Shown: piece after piece, positions 38,101 to 48,233 of the stretch
Position numbering within the stretch: the first letter of the stretch is position 1
Layout: each line of letters opens with the position of its first letter
Source of the DNA: Zygnema cylindricum
Lineage: Eukaryota; Streptophyta; Zygnematophyceae; Zygnematales; Zygnemataceae
Assembly: GCA_037447655.1 (NCBI GenBank)
Contig: JBBHKE010001747.1
Span: 1 to 64,000 of the forward strand
DNA length: 64,000 nucleotides
Direction: 5' to 3'
The notes under the pieces: generated by a model
The model's input: the letters and a program-made list of their open reading frames with translations, nothing else
Databases searched by the model: none
What the model was told of the DNA's origin: nothing
Program-made: the position numbers and the translations under genes

Positions 38101-38420
38101 GTCACCTTTCAATTGCTTACCTCAAATAGAGTATCTCACGGTTGAGCATAACCTTATCATTTAACTGCTCGAAAATGTTCAGCACATATAATGACAGGAA
38201 ATATACATCATAGACGCCCTCCATCAACGTACAAATAGCACCAGAACACCGTACAAATAACAGGTATTTACCGTACAATAACATCAAAACGCATGCTCGC
38301 TGAGTAAAAAGCCGAAGGCTTCTGTTTTCACCTGTTTTAGCAACCCTAGAGAACCCATTGGAAGGAAAAGCTCCCAACCTTCAGGAAAGCTGACTGCAGC
38401 GATGCCATCGGTACCGCCAT
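26185..38420 (-). CDS. Plastid-type aldo/keto reductase
   Basis: Fourteen exons on the minus strand: 38420-38379, 35998-35785, 35158-35084, 34810-34791, 34380-34346, 34163-34002, 33004-32982, 32218-32147, 31357-31293, 30374-30272, 28550-28468, 28159-28097, 27523-27455, 26301-26185. All phases agree and give 380 residues. The first ~60 residues are Ser/Gln/Lys-rich without a domain and look like a transit peptide. The TIM-barrel reductase starts at [22 protein letters not shown]. The AKR tetrad is visible: Asp108 and Tyr113 in FFDTAEVYG, Lys147 in IATKYA, His182 in LYQLHWPG. Later blocks are [60 protein letters not shown] and the C-terminal [14 protein letters not shown]. Such enzymes reduce carbonyls with NADPH; the substrate cannot be told. 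Exons 4 (20 nt) and 7 (23 nt) are microexons, and intron 4 begins with GC. Confidence 0.95.
28872..29819. mobile_element. Harbinger-like element, GGGTACGTCCCC family, copy 1 (in a reductase intron)
   Basis: About 948 bp; left end GGGTACGTCCCCATGTA with TAA before it; right end decayed (ACATGGGGACTAAGTCCC, then TAG). It lies in the intron between exons 10 and 11 of the aldo/keto reductase gene. The body is nearly identical to copies at 40987 and 61948, and non-coding. Confidence 0.85.
33409..33780 (+). other. Unassigned open frame in a reductase intron
   Basis: A 123-codon frame antisense to the reductase gene, in the intron between exons 6 and 7. It contains a hydrophobic stretch ([22 protein letters not shown]) and a basic tail. 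I recognise no family, and chance occurrence is likely. Confidence 0.12.
37847..37882. repeat. (CCCT)n microsatellite
   Basis: A tandem CCCT run inside the first intron of the aldo/keto reductase gene, pure to within a base at each end. Confidence 0.95.
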
Positions 38421-39114
38421 TTTCGATTCCGTGTCCTCAAAGCCCCGCGCACAGCTGAGTTTTTAGGTTTTACGACAGACGAATGAGTTGACGATTTGCC
38501 TATTCCGAGAAATACATACGCAACTATGTCTCTTGTTATACATTAGGAGATTCCTGACGTTCCTGGCCAGTAAACCAAGCAAATGTAAATCCTCCAGTTT
38601 TCTGTACGGTTGCTTCGGTTACTGACTTACTGGCCAGTAAAGCAGCAAGAGTGGTTCACAAAGCATTTGGACTGCGTTTAGGGTGCAGTTACAGACGAAA
38701 AGTTTGGTATTTTACAAATTTTGTAATTGACCGTACCATGCCGTATCATTTTTTGGTGAGTTTTTGAAAAACAATATTACAGAAGGATACGATTATGATT
38801 CTCCAAGGGTCCGGGTGAAAACATTGACCGTTCGATTGTATTTTGTTCTTCATCCGCGAAGCAATCGCTCCATCCACCTCTGTAATGGTGACAGAGGGGT
38901 ACCATCACAGAATCTGTACAGTCGCTACACGTAAACGATATAGACTCGTACGACGACGGACTACCATATGCCGGCATTGGCCACGTGCCATTTGACAAGG
39001 TGGACACGAATCCACAAAAATCCAACAGAAAGTCTTTGCCGTAAGATATCTCGTCACGCTCCGTCTGTCGTCTGCTAAACTTTGTGGTTTCACGCGCTTC
39101 GAGTTTTCGTTAAA

Positions 39115-39147
<33 letters not shown>

Positions 39148-39199
39148 TCGAGTTTTCGTTTCGAAAAGACAACGTTGTAAAAGCAGGTGCTAATAACTA
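38421..39199. other. 5' flank of the reductase gene, with an element left end
   Basis: At 38677-38700, TTA followed by GGGTGCAGTTACAGACGAAA resembles the left end of the GTTCCAT-family Harbinger-like elements; no clear right end was found. A (TTTC)n run lies at 39116-39149. No other gene signal. Confidence 0.4.
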
Positions 39200-39798
39200 C
39201 ACCGTGAATCGCTATTAGCGTAATAAAATAGATAGCGTAATGAAACAATTAGCGTACTTTACGGTAAATTGGGTTTTTTAGGGTACACAATGATACTAAT
39301 TTATCATTAACTCTAATTTGTAAACTGCTTTGTAAAAATTTTCGGCGTAATGAAACAATTAGCGTACTTTACGGTAAATTGGGTTTTTTAGGGTACACAA
39401 TGATACTAATTTATCATTAACTCTAATTTGTAAACTGCTTTGTAAAAATTTTCGGCACATAATATGTCCGCACTAAAACATGTGGATGTACGAAATTGTT
39501 CAAATCGTACGCCGTCTCGTTTTTTTGACATCCGCGTATGCCGGAAAATATTTACGCAATTACATATTATTATATTTTCTGTACTTTTATATAAAGAAAG
39601 GTACGAAATAGTACGGATCTGACAGTCCGTACATCATACTATTTAAAAGGGCACTAAATTACAGTTATGAACCTTATTGAGCGGGGTACCTCAAATAACG
39701 TTCAGAAACATTTAGCGTACTTTATTCTATTTGAGAATTTGCCGAAAAAAAAGAGGTACCCCGATTAGCGACATGTACGCTAATAGCGATTCGCGGTG
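39200..39798. mobile_element. TA-flanked MITE, CACCG-end family, with internal duplication
   Basis: The left end CACCGTGAATCGCTATTAGCG and right end CGCTAATAGCGATTCGCGGTG are near-perfect inverted repeats, both bordered by TA. The body contains a 110-bp tandem duplication at 39234-39453, which explains part of its unusual 599-bp length. Confidence 0.75.
39234..39453. repeat. Tandem duplication, 110-bp unit, two copies
   Basis: GCGTAATGAAACAATTAGCG occurs at 39234 and again at 39344, and the full 110 bp through AAATTTTCG repeat identically. Confidence 0.9.
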
Positions 39799-40645
39799 TA
39801 GTGTTAGGTATCGAGGACCTTTTGCCGATATTCAATATATATCGAATTTCAGGTACCCGATTATCGATATATCGCTTCGATATATCGAAAATCAAAGTAT
39901 CGCGATATATCGCTAATATATCACCAATATATCGTATCGCCAATATATCGAGGCATTTAAAAAAAATAAAAAAATCACAGGTCTCCAAAGTCACGTGCCT
40001 TCGGACAAGGTGACCGTAAAATCTTTGCCGAGAAGAAATACGGTTTTTTCCTAAAAGTCAGCAGAGTGAAGGAGATCTCTAAGGTACATTGATGCGGTAC
40101 ACTTGTGAAGTACACGTACGTAATACGCAAGTACGGATTTACATACGAAAATGGTCAGTTGTCAAATCTTTGACGATTTTAAAGATTTGATCGTCTACTT
40201 ACAAGGAACCACTCAGATCAAAAAACATATCTAAAAACTTGTTTATTGACAATACGCGATGTAACCGAGGCCTTTGTAATACAAAAACTTTTCTTTCTGT
40301 ACTATTACAGAGTCCTCCTGATGTAATCATACCCCAAATAAGTAATTATATGAATTACATAATTAGTACTTTTTTGTCGGTTACATTTTGCGGCGCCTAC
40401 CTTTAAGTCACGAAACTAAAATCACGTCGTACGTGGCGTATCAGACAATTTGTCTTTTTTGCTAAAATAACATATTCTATAAAAATATAAAATATTAAAT
40501 TTAAAAAAATACTATATATCGCGATATATATCGCGATGATTTATGTTGGTCCCGGTATGATATATCGCGAATTTTGCTCGATTGATATTCAATATATCAA
40601 ATATCGAAACTATCGCGATATGAGTTTACCCGATACCCAACACTA
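39799..40645. mobile_element. hAT-like element with TATCG-rich ends, second locus
   Basis: Ends TAGTGTTAGGTATCG and CGATACCCAACACTA are inverted repeats with one mismatch; 847 bp. Both ends hold dense CGATATATCG-type motifs. Unlike the element at 11695, no 8-bp duplication is evident, and its first TA coincides with the TA border of the MITE that ends at 39798. Confidence 0.65.
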
Positions 40646-40986
40646 CTAGTAACGATAGAGCGCCTGCGAAGAAAAGGGGGTTCCCGTTCCACAATGACAT
40701 AGTACGCATATTTTTAAGAGCAGTATAGTAAGGAAGTATAGATTTCACGTTGAAATTGGTCGGTTTGTAAATCTTTGAGATTTTCAATATCTACATTTTG
40801 ACTTACGTGGTACCACTCAAATCAAGACACATAGATTTGTAAACATTACCCGATGTAACCGAGTCCTCTATATTGGCAAAAAATTTGTTGCCCATACAAT
40901 TACAGTGACCTCCCGATGTAACCCCACGCGTATGATTCTTTACTCTGAGATTAACATAAAAGTTTGAACCAATAGTTAAAATGTAA

Positions 40987-41932
40987 GGGTACGTCCCCAT
41001 GTATTAAAGTATCTACTTTTCTCTGTCTTTTTGCCCTAAAATTCAGGGAACTTTGAAAAAAACTTTAGCCGTACGAAAAAATCATTTTTACCAAAGTAAA
41101 GTGAACGTCAATTCATACTTTGGATGTACGGCGTGTTTGTCGTCATGTGAACGCATTTTGGCGTTTTCCCCTTTTCGACCCTCGAGCAAAAGAATCCGGC
41201 CCAAAAAAAAACTTCATCCAAAATCACCTCGAGTGGGTTATTTTAGTTCAAGTACCGCCCAAACAACGAATGAAAAATGACCCACGCACGCGCCACAAGA
41301 GTGTGAAAAAATTAGGACAAGGGAGAGTCCTCGCTATTTTTCTCCGTGCCCGTCACGTGCTATGTACGGAAAAAAATCTGCAGGGGTCTCGAACCTCCAC
41401 TTTCATTCATGGGGTCCTTTGCAAAATTTTGTGCCGTCGTCGCCTCTCCCCTCTCCCTCTCACACCATCGCTCTCATCTCACACTTTTTTGAATGAGAGA
41501 AGACAATATTGGTATAGAATGAAAGATATTTTAAAAATATTATTTTTGACAATTTTTAGGTTTTTATTAATGGCAAGTCGAGCGAGAAAAGTAGAAAAAA
41601 CGAAATCGGAAAACGATGGCAGAAAGTCATTGAATTAGTGACGTCGACGTTGTCACAAGTGAGCATGACGTCACAATATCACCAAACCCTTAGCAATACG
41701 ATTTCACAAAAATCTAGACGTCTACAACTGTCGCTGTTTTTGTTGGCGTCACTAATCGTCGGAAGTTTCGTAGTCGCCTTCAATCGTCACAAGTTCTACC
41801 AACGTCTACAAACCTCACATGTTAAAGTTCCGATTTCATTTTCGCACATAGGGACGCTCTTCAAAGTAGTACGGAGAATCCTTACTACAGTCCAAAATAC
41901 TATCAAAGTACTGATTACATGGGGACGTACCC
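40987..41932. mobile_element. Harbinger-like element, GGGTACGTCCCC family, copy 2
   Basis: A 946-bp element with inverted ends GGGTACGTCCCCATGTA and TACATGGGGACGTACCC (perfect over 17 bp), flanked by TAA on each side (40984-40986, 41933-41935). The interior includes TGACGTCGACGTTGTCACA and a second TGACGTCA motif. No intact transposase frame; the longest frame (41120-41638) is not recognised. Confidence 0.9.
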
Positions 41933-41994
41933 TAAAAAACCATTTCCAATATTTGGTTATATACGCGTTTTATACGTAGAGTGTGGGTAAATAA

Positions 41995-42358
41995 CATAGT
42001 TCAAAAGTAGGCGTTTTTTGGTAGGCCTTTTGTAAGCCGCCTTTAGCGTAAGTTGTGTTATGGGCTTTTCATGTGATCTTCTTAGATCGTTACTTTCATC
42101 AACGACCGTCAGATCGTCCAAATCTGACGGATTAAATAAAAAGTCGCTCAAAACTCACAGAAAAAGATTTTTTTGTCCGAGTTTTTTTTCAATTTTAGAC
42201 GTGACGTTTAATTCTCTATCGATCCATGTGCAACTCAACCCTGTTACTATTATATTTCATTTTGCGGCTAATACAATATGGGTCTTAAGGCCATATTGTA
42301 TGTTTTGCATACAATAGGCATATTGTTTGGGCGTACGGTCACCTACATTTGAACTATG
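41995..42358. mobile_element. hAT-like MITE, CATAGTT-end family, copy 2
   Basis: A 364-bp element with ends CATAGTTCAAA and TTTGAACTATG (perfect inverted repeats) and a perfect 8-bp duplication GTAAATAA (41987-41994, 42359-42366). Related to the copy at 16342 in inverse orientation. Confidence 0.85.
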
Positions 42359-42366
42359 GTAAATAA

Positions 42367-43639
42367 TGGAGAGAAGACGCAGTATACGCATTTTATATTT
42401 TATTACAGTAACACCATAAATAGGTTTCGCGCATTTGGATTGTGGTTTCAGCTTCCGACGTCAAAGTTTAAAACTACGGCTTCGTTCATTCCAGCTACGC
42501 CGCTAGTACGACGGACGTGGCATCAAAATGGTCGTCAACGTAGTCAGCTACGTGGCACATTTTAAGACGCCTAACACGAGGCCGCGTCATTGCCATGGGG
42601 AAAGGCATTCAGGTGTAGCCCGTGCCTCAAAACACTCACTTGGTCGCATTGGATGGGTCTTGCTTGAAGCCACGTGGCTCATATCTGATGCTTTTGGCCG
42701 CGTTGCTTAAGGAAAGCTGAAAGGAGCCTTGTTCCCCACAGTTTACTCCTACCGTCTGATTAATATCTGTACAATCGAAAATAATTTAGGGCGTCAATTA
42801 GTAGTTTATGCCGGTGGTCCTTGGATGATAGCCAATATATTGCCAATAATATTAGCTACCAAACAAATACAAAATGTACATTTAGCTCTTAAATTCCCAG
42901 TTAGGCCATGGTTGCATCGGAGAGGTCTTTGTAATTTTACGGACAACGTTATCGGGTGAAATATGGAGACTTTGGTGCCATTAGGTGATGTCTGCAAAGC
43001 TTGTTCTGTGTGGTACTACGTGAGAAAAGCGTCAAATATCGAAAATATTCAAAGATTTGAACCGACCAATTTCAACGTAAAATTTGTACTTTCGTACTAT
43101 ATTGTTGTACAAAATATGCGTATTATCTCATTGTACAAATGAACGTTTGAAACCCCTTCTTATTCCCAAGACACACTGTCGTTTTTAAATCCTGCTTTTC
43201 CAGCCTTGTGTTTTCGACTGAAAACTGGAATCGCGTGAAACCACAAAGTTTAACGTAAGACAAAAGGAGCGTAATAAGATATCTTACTGCGAATAATTTT
43301 TGTTGGATGCTTGTAGATTCACATACACCTTGTCGGAAGGCATATGCCTTTGCAACGTCTGAAAACGTTGGTGGTAGTCCATTTTCCTATGAATTTACAT
43401 CATCCAATTGTAGTGATCTTACAAGTTGTATGATGGACTACTCACCTCACCGAGGTAGGTAGTCCATTACAGAGCCGGACGGAGAGATTGGTTCACGGAT
43501 GAAGACCAAAATATCATCGAACAATCAATGTTTTCTATCGGACCCTTCTAGAATCATAATCGTATCTTATGTAATGTTATTTTTCAAAAAAACAAAAAAG
43601 AATAATACAACATGGTAAGACAAAGTACAAAACTCTGTA
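42367..43639. other. Intergenic DNA, probably old element remains
   Basis: No recognisable gene. The part from about 43480 to 43640 (GGATGAAGACCAAAATA... ATAATCGTATCTTATGTAA) resembles, in inverse orientation, the region 38770-38870 near another Harbinger-type end, so a decayed element is likely. Confidence 0.4.
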
Positions 43640-45415
43640 AACTACCTCGATTTTTCGTCTAGTGGAACTTTACCTCTAAGGTCGAGTTACCTCAAACGAA
43701 AAGTGAGGTAAGAGGACTCGCACCAAGAAGAAAAATCCCACTAAGAGGAGGGGAGGAGGACTAGCACTTATAAGAAGAATCGCACCAACAAGAGAAATCG
43801 CACAAAGAGGACATGCACTAGAAGGAGGATTCGCACCAACAGAAAGACTCGCACCAAGAGGAGGACTAACATCAACAAGGGGACACGCACCAAGAGGAAG
43901 ACACCCACAAAGAGGAGGACTCGATCCAGGAGGAGGACTCGCACCAAGAAGAGGACTCACACAAGGAGGGCTTGCACCAAAAGGAGGACAACACCAAGAG
44001 GAGGATTCACACCAAGAGAAGGGCTTGCACAAAGAGGAGGATTCACACCAAGAGAAGGGCTTGCACAAATAGGAGGACTCGCACCAAGAGTGGGGCAAAC
44101 ACCAAGAAATGTGCTAGCAATAAGAGGAGGACTAACATTTGGAAGCGGACTCGCACCAACACCAGGTCGCTCACCAAGAAGAGGACATGCACAAGGAAGT
44201 GGACTTGCACCAAGAGGATGACCCTCATCAGGAACTTGACTCGCACCAAGAGGTTGACTCCTCACAATAGGAAGAGGACTTGCACCAGGAGGAGGACTCG
44301 CACTAAGAGGAGGACTAGTCGTAGTACCAGTCCCCTGGTGCGTATCTACTTTTTGGTGCGAGTCTCTTCTTGGTGCGAGTCCTCCTTTTGTTGCGAGTCT
44401 TTCTCCTTATGGGAGTCCTTCCTCTGGGCGCAAATTCTCCTCTAGTGTAAGCCTCTTCCTATTGCAAGTCCTCATCTTGGGGCGAGTGCTCTTTTGTGAG
44501 TCCTCCTCCTTGTGCGAGTCCTCCTTGTAGTGTAAGTCCTTCTTTTGGTGCAAGTCCTCTTTTTGGTTCAAGTCCTCTTCCTGGTGCGAGACTGCTTCTT
44601 TAAGCGAGTCCTGAGTACTCCTAGTGCGGGTCCTCTTCGCGCGAGGCCTCTTCCTAGTGTTAGTCCACTTTTTGTTGCGAGTCCACCTATAGGGCGAGTT
44701 TGCTTCTTGGTGTGAGTCCTCGTCTTGGTGTGAGTCCTCTTTTTACTAGAGTGACGAAGTTACTAAAGTGGATTCTAGATCAGGGCTAATGGCGTTGCTG
44801 TTTTCAACTGTTTTAAGAATCATCGTTAAGATCTGTGCGTTTGTTCCTTTAAAGCTATTCTTTGTTTTTCTTCTTAGGTTTGCTTACCCCTATATTTTAT
44901 TTTGTAACTGCTTTCACGGTGTCTGCTTCCCTTATCCTCATGTACATAGATACCTGAACATCTCACTTTCTTAATAAGCTTCGTTCTTCCGTGATGTATA
45001 CTACTAGGCAATGGCCGAAAGTTGGGGGCATTAGTAGTATGTTATTAACGCCAATTGTAACCGTCACACGTAATGTTCATAATATCCTCAATAGTCGACC
45101 TGATGCATCAGCTTCATAGAGTTAAGTGACCAGCCCCGACTTAGATATTCATGTTTCCTCCTAGCTGTACAAAAGGCCCATGACATTAGTTTCCGAGTGG
45201 GCTTCCAAGGTGACAAATGTGGAAGCTTTGAAGCAATTTTGCTTCTCTTCATCAAAACACGTGTCCTATGTAAAAGCTAGCAACATCAACTCTATATATG
45301 TAACACTCATTTCAGATGTAAAATACGAGTCCATGATGCATGCCGCTTTATTTAAGCGAAGAAACTATAGTAAATTTTTAATTATAAATTCCTTAACTGC
45401 AAGTTAGTAATAAAA
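43640..45415. mobile_element. Foldback-like unit 1 with satellite arms
   Basis: Left arm, about 43700-44320: tandem variants of AAGAGGAGGACTCGCACC. Right arm, about 44338-44750: the same 18-bp unit in opposite orientation. The junction is a short unrelated stretch near 44320-44350. A ~660-bp tail (44753-45415) follows without the satellite. The head carries back-to-back Harbinger-type ends (TTTTCGTCTAGTGGAACTTT, then GGTCGAGTTACCTCAAACG). The Arg/Lys/Thr-rich frames here are read-through of the satellite. The whole unit recurs at 45713. Confidence 0.75.
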
Positions 45416-45712
45416 GAATTATTGCTGGATAACTTAAAAAGCACGATGGTAAACCATCTGAGTCTGGGGGTACAAAAATGGTGGCATGACCAACACTGAA
45501 AAATAACAATAAAAAACAAAAAGAGCGACAAGAACACACCCTAAAAAAACGAAGCAACAACAACGAAAATAAAAGCACCCTTATTAAAATGAAAAGCACG
45601 GCAACTCACAAAAACAAAAATACAAACCCCAACCCCAACCCTAACTCAATTAAATATCTACGAAAAACAACCCCGTAAGTCCCCCCAGCCCGGGGGAGCA
45701 CGTTGAGGGAGT

Positions 45713-47325
45713 AAACTACCTCGATTTTTCGTTTGGTGGAACTTTACCTCTAGGGTCGAGTTACCTCAGATGAAAAGTGAGGTAAGAGGACTCGCACCAA
45801 GAGGAAAAAACCCACCAAGAGGAGGACATGCACTAGGAGGATTCGCACTAACAGAAAGACTCGCACTAAGAGGAGGACACGCACAAAGAGGAGGACTCGA
45901 TCCAGGAGGAGGACTCGCACCAAATGCAGGACTTGTACCAAGAGGAGGACAACACCAAGAGGAGGATTCACACTAAGAGAAGGGCTTGCACAAAGAGGAG
46001 GACTCGCACCAAGAGGAGAACTCACACCAAGAGGAGGACTAACATTTGGAAGCGGACTCGCACCAACACCAGGTCTCGCACCAAGAAGAGGACATGCACA
46101 AGGAAGTGGACTTGCACCAAGAGGAGAACCCTCATCAGGAACTTGACTCGCACAGAGGTTGACTCCTCGCACTAGGAAGAGGACTTGCACCAGGAGGACT
46201 CGCACTAAGAGGAGGATTAGACCTAGTGCCAGTCCTCCTGGTGCGTATCTACTTTTTGGTGCGAGTCTCCTCTTGGTGCGAGTCCTCCTTTTTTTGCGGG
46301 TCTTTCTCCTTATAAGAGTCCTTCCTCTGGGTGCAAATTCTCCTCCTAGTGTAAGTCCTCCTCCTATTGCAAGTCCCCCTCTTGCTGCGAGTGCTCTTTT
46401 GTCAGTCCTCCTAGTGCAAGTCCTCCTTTGTAGTGTAAGTCCTCCTTTTGGTGCAAGTCTTCTTCCTAGTGCGAGAGTGCTTCCTTAAGCGAGTCTCGGG
46501 TACTCTTAGTGTGGGTCCTCTTCGCGCGAGGCCTCCTCCAATTGTTAGTGCGCTTTTTGTTGCGAAGTCCACCTATAGGGCGAGTTTGCTTTTTGGTGTG
46601 AGTCCCCCTTTTGGTGGGAGTCCTCATCTTGGTGTGAGTCCTCCTTTTACTAGAGCGACGAAGTTACTAAAGTGGGTTCTATATCATGGCTAATGGCGTT
46701 GCTGTTTTCAACCGTTTTAAGAATCATCGTTAAGATCCGTGCGTCTGTTCCTTTCAAGCTATTCTTTGTTTTTCTTCTTAGGTTTGCTTACCCCTATATT
46801 TTATTTTTTAACTTCTTTCATGGTGTCTGCTTCCCTTGTTCTCATGTACGTAGATACTTGAACATCTCACTTTCTTACTAAGCTTGGTTCTTCCGTGATA
46901 TATACTACTTCAAGTGCAATGGCCGAAAGTTGGGGGCATTGGTAGTATGTTATTAACGCCAATTGTAATCGCCACACGTAATGTTCATAATATCCTCAAT
47001 AGTCGACCTGGTGCGTCAACTTAATAGAGTTAAGTGACCAACCCAAACTTAGATATTCACGTTACCTCCTAGCTGTACAAAAGGCCGATGACATTAGTTT
47101 CCAAGTGGGCTTACAAGGTGACAAATGTGGAAGCTTTGAAGCAATTTTGCTTCTCTTCATCAAAACACGTGTGTCCTATGTAAAAGCTAGCAACATCAAC
47201 TCCATGTATGTTACACTCATTTCAGATGTAAAATAGGAGCCTATGATGCATGTGGCTTTATTTAAACGAAGAAAACTATAGTAAATTTTCAATCATAAAA
47301 CCCTTAACTGCAAGCTAGCAATAAA
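45713..47325. mobile_element. Foldback-like unit 2 with satellite arms
   Basis: Same head, left arm (about 45785-46225), right arm (about 46243-46650) and tail (46652-47325) as unit 1, in the same orientation; arms are shorter than in unit 1. The tail is close to identical apart from point changes. About 300 bp of unrelated sequence, with a CCCCAACCCCAACCCTAAC run near 45628-45647, separates the two units. Confidence 0.75.
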
Positions 47326-48233
47326 AAAGCAATTAATGTCAATATGAAGTTCATTATTAACGAGTTTTCTGTTTTAGATTATGGTGACACGCACACAATG
47401 CAACCAAACAAACCACACCCCCCTGTTAATATTAGGCGCAAATTCAGACTGAATGGCCAAAATTCGCTAGCTTTTGTGAGAAGGAAGTAACCTTTTTCCT
47501 TCCTCCTTTTCTTGTTAATCAAATTTAAATAGTGCCGCACAGCGTGATGTCCCCAAGTTGAAACAGAGGAAACATAGGTTCATAAATCAAAATAAGTGCA
47601 ATGGAACAATGTCCAGCCACTGCCAATCGAACCCATTAAATTAACTCAATAGGAAAAGAATGTGTACCTTCTCTTTAACACCCTTTTCTCTTTAAGAGAC
47701 AGATTTTAAAAAGTCAGACTACATCATGAATCATTGTAAGAGCGCAAGAAGTTGTTAACGTGGTGTATATATTAACGCTAAAAAGTGTTAATGAAGTTCT
47801 AAATGACGTGGCTAGTTCTGAACTATTTAAAGAAATAATGTTGTAGAGAAAAAGTGTTATGAACACTAGTTTAGATTCGAGGGCTAGAATTTAGAGGCAG
47901 CGAGTATATGTCATGAACCCTAATAATAATATACAACCACACAGAAAACCATTCATCGAGCCTCGATAGACATGTCCCATCCAGCAATTGCATTGTTGAT
48001 AACCAAAATAACCAAACAAATAAAGAAAGAACAAAAAAAGTACAAAAGAAAGAACACCGAGCCACAAAAAAAAAATAAAAAAAACGACGCAATCCAACAC
48101 AACAACGCAACACAAAAACACAAAAAACCACAACACATTCTCAGCACATTCACTTTCAAATTAAACCACATTCACCTATGTTGCCTCGAACAACCAAAGC
48201 AACTTATTCCACACTAAATAACAACTGTCCCCG
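47326..48233. other. 3' flank of the RPL11 gene
   Basis: AT- and A-rich DNA (A-rich runs at 48010-48130 on the plus strand). Hydrophobic frames on the minus strand here are T-rich-codon artefacts. Nothing supported. Confidence 0.5.

Noticed and set aside
41120-41638. 172-codon open frame inside a Harbinger-like element
   Set aside because: No transposase or DNA-binding motif is visible, and the same region is disrupted in the other two copies.
43700-44750. Regularly spaced short repeats that might suggest a CRISPR array
   Set aside because: The 18-bp units are directly contiguous without unique spacers, and the genome is eukaryotic.
43676-46488. Arg/Lys/Thr-rich and Ser/Pro/Gly-rich open frames of 100-157 codons
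   Set aside because: They are translations of the 18-bp satellite; a repeat unit divisible by three keeps frames open by default.
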